NCBI GenBank assembly: GCA_964433905.1
Contig: CAYSSM010000005.1
Coordinates: 1-37,328, forward strand
From: CAYSSM01 sp964433905
GTDB taxonomy: Bacteria; Patescibacteriota; UBA1384; UBA12157; JAENIV01
Reading direction: 5' to 3'
DNA: 37,328 nt
Position numbers and translations under genes: made by a program. The notes under the pieces were generated by a model, which saw nothing but the letters and a program-made list of their open reading frames with translations, was not told the DNA's origin and ran no database searches. This document shows positions 35,560 through 37,328 of this stretch, piece after piece (the stretch's first letter is position 1; each line of letters opens with the position of its first letter).

Positions 35560-37328
35560 CTATGCCGGCGGAGTTTCTAACGGTTCTGTGTCGTCCCCGG
35601 TATTTTCAGTCGTGCCGGCTTGTATTTGCATCAATTGCCGCGGGTCGGTGGTAATCAGCTGATCTTCGGTATATGAAGCAATAATCTTAATGGCGACATG
35701 GTTTAATCCGGCGAAAAAGAGGCCTTCGCCGACTTCGCACTCCAGCAAGAGAAATTTTTCTCCCTCAGTTAAATTAAAGGTTTGGGCGACTTTTTCAATC
35801 GCCGCCGTTGACTGCTTTAAAAGTATTTGGAGCGACGAGTTGTTAACCACCGTCCGGCCGTATTTGGAATCCAAAAAGTCTTCGACATCTTGGGTGATAA
35901 TAGTTAATCCCAAATAATATTTTCGGGCCCGTTTGGCCAAAGCAAAGAGAAATTTGCCCGAGTCTTCGTGCTGCATCATCCACCAAGCCTCATCAATAAT
36001 CAAAATTCTTTTTTTCATACTAAAACGGACGCGCTGCCAAATGTAATTTAAAACCATATACATGCCGATCGGCCGCAATGATTCTTCCAAATCGCGGACG
36101 GAAAAGACAATAAAGCCGTTGCCCAAATCGAAATTAGTCGGTTTGTCAAAAAGGCCTTTGAATGTTCCTTCGGTATATTTGGAAAGCTTACTGACCATTG
36201 TCTCCGCGCCGGACATGTTTTGCAAAACCGACTGCAGATCTTTCATTAACGGCGGCTGATTTTTATGCGATTCAATATCGGCGGTGATGTCTCTTAAAGC
36301 ATAAGTTTCATAAAGCGCTTTTTCCAAAATGGCGTCTTCCTCCGGCGACAGGCTGGTCATCATCAGGGAAATTAAGCCATGAAGCATGTTAATATTGCTG
36401 CGCAAGATATCTTCGCCGGAGGCGCCTGCCAGAGCCTGCTGGCCGGCTTTGAGCAAATCAAAAGGATTCATTCTTTTATCGGAGTCCAAACTCATGCGCA
36501 TAAAATTGCCGCCGACGGCTTCGCAAAGAGCTTGATATTCGTTTTCGGGATCAATAACAATCACATCGGCGCCCATCATTAAAGAACGCAGGGCTTCAAG
36601 TTTTACGGCATAGGATTTTCCGGCGCCGGCTTTGGCAAAGACAACCGAATTAGCGTTTTCCAGCTCAAAACGGTCAAATAAAACCAGCGAATTATTATGG
36701 CGATTCAAACCATACAAGATGCCGTCATTGGATGAAAGAGTCGCCGAAGTAAAAGGAAAAGTGGTCGACAGCGAAGCGGTATCAAGATTGCGGACAACCT
36801 TTAAATCATCAATTCCTAAAGGAATGGATGAATAAAAACCTTGTTCCATCTGTAAAAGGGCTTGTTTGGTATAAATAAGCATCCCGCCCAAAGTTGATTC
36901 CAGCTGTTCAGTAATAGTGTTTAATTCATCAACACTTTTGGCATAAATGGTAAAATAAAGGGCGTATTGAAAGAGGCGAATTTCACCTTTTTGTAAAACA
37001 TCGCGCAAGGATTCGATGTCCTGGACGGCGGTTTCCAATTCGGGGTTTCTGACTAATCCCTTTTCATGTTCAATCGCCAGCGACGATTCTAATTGGCCGG
37101 CTTTTTTCTTGAGCGTGGTCATCACCTGCTTGGTGGTAATCGGATAAACAAACATTGAAACATCTAAAGTAATATCATAATTTATAATCGGCGCCAGCCA
37201 GTTGGTCTGAACAAAGCGGGGATAGGTGAAGACAAATAAAGTTCTGACATAAAGATTGCCCAGCTGAAGGTAATTGGGCTCAACTTTAAAAGCCGCCGGG
37301 GCGATAAGGTCCAATACCGAAGCCATGC
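35560..37328 (-). CDS. virB4: VirB4-family type IV secretion ATPase, 5' end beyond window
   Basis: At least 589 codons; the reading frame stays open to the window edge. The ATG at 37324-37326 may be internal, because family members usually have some residues before PNYLQLGNLYVRTLFV. The N-terminal domain (YPITTKQ, LLIYTKQALLQMEQGFYSSIP) is followed by the ATPase core. Walker A is AKAGAGKSYAVK near residue 232, then VIVIDPENEY. Walker B is ILIIDEAWWMMQ near 441, followed by the conserved ITQDVEDFL. Such ATPases energise DNA or protein transfer and pilus assembly. The C-terminus is acidic and Thr-rich. It is the first visible gene of the minus-strand operon with the hydrolase, propeller and giant protein. 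Confidence 0.94.
   Translation of the reverse strand, partial: MASVLDLIAPAAFKVEPNYLQLGNLYVRTLFVFTYPRFVQTNWLAPIINYDITLDVSMFVYPITTKQVMTTLKKKAGQLESSLAIEHEKGLVRNPELETAVQDIESLRDVLQKGEIRLFQYALYFTIYAKSVDELNTITEQLESTLGGMLIYTKQALLQMEQGFYSSIPLGIDDLKVVRNLDTASLSTTFPFTSATLSSNDGILYGLNRHNNSLVLFDRFELENANSVVFAKAGAGKSYAVKLEALRSLMMGADVIVIDPENEYQALCEAVGGNFMRMSLDSDKRMNPFDLLKAGQQALAGASGEDILRSNINMLHGLISLMMTSLSPEEDAILEKALYETYALRDITADIESHKNQPPLMKDLQSVLQNMSGAETMVSKLSKYTEGTFKGLFDKPTNFDLGNGFIVFSVRDLEESLRPIGMYMVLNYIWQRVRFSMKKRILIIDEAWWMMQHEDSGKFLFALAKRARKYYLGLTIITQDVEDFLDSKYGRTVVNNSSLQILLKQSTAAIEKVAQTFNLTEGEKFLLLECEVGEGLFFAGLNHVAIKIIASYTEDQLITTDPRQLMQIQAGTTENTGDDTEPLETPPA

Noticed and set aside
1..37328. Alternative code with UGA as glycine
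   Set aside because: UGA ends several complete genes at the expected family length, and no in-frame UGA is needed inside conserved proteins.
1..37328. CRISPR array
   Set aside because: The repeats seen are few, dispersed and palindromic, with no regular spacers and no cas genes.

Overview
The window looks like the replication-origin region of a Candidate Phyla Radiation (Patescibacteria) chromosome, probably a draft assembly. The reasons are: several very small T4SS-pilin-like membrane proteins, a VirB4-type ATPase next to a giant membrane-anchored protein, DinD/Bro-N and small nucleotidyltransferase genes, and a compact dnaA-dnaN-recF and rpmH-rnpA-yidD-yidC-jag set. UGA is used as a stop (for example after the M48 peptidase and after the nucleotide-sugar dehydrogenase), so the UGA=Gly code of Gracilibacteria/SR1 does not apply. 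I cannot place the genome below that level. Three runs of N (100, 100 and 10 bases) are assembly gaps.

Layout. (1) 1-1791, minus strand: a gene cut by the window edge and a nucleotide-sugar dehydrogenase. (2) 1907-5902, plus strand: dnaA, an oriC full of DnaA boxes, dnaN, recF. (3) 6066-7991: a stand-alone, GC-rich M48 metalloprotease gene with its own promoter, structured leader and perfect terminator. (4) 8016-12162, minus strand: galU, then a solute-binding protein gene translationally coupled to T4SS-pilin-like genes, then two more pilin-like genes. (5) 12392-14022: divergent hsp20 and a secreted cell-wall-active protein. (6) 14023-14512: a repeat-dense spacer. (7) 14513-17901: glycosyltransferase, polytopic membrane protein, comF. 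(8) 18098-20181: rpmH, rnpA, yidD, yidC, jag (cut by a gap). (9) 20415-26695: RNA-binding protein, HAD phosphatase, dinD, pilB-like ATPase, three small orphan genes with their own promoters or terminators, a nucleotidyltransferase region broken by a gap, and a DUF721/DciA-like gene. (10) 26791-37328, minus strand: VirB4 ATPase (cut by the window end), a two-domain peptidoglycan hydrolase, a beta-propeller protein, and a 2095-residue membrane-anchored protein.

How the genes may work together. Regions 4 and 10 read as parts of a cell-envelope machine: an ATPase, wall-cutting enzymes, pilin-like subunits and a very large repeat protein anchored by one N-terminal membrane segment. The giant protein has repeats on two scales (28 residues and about 170 residues). 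It also has two halves of an M15-peptidase-like zinc signature, one near residue 450 and one at the extreme C-terminus. This is the best candidate for an undescribed system here.

The intergenic DNA carries at least four families of short palindromic repeats. One has two 123-bp copies that are identical and inverted, 24.5 kb apart. Another shows paired base changes that preserve its stems.
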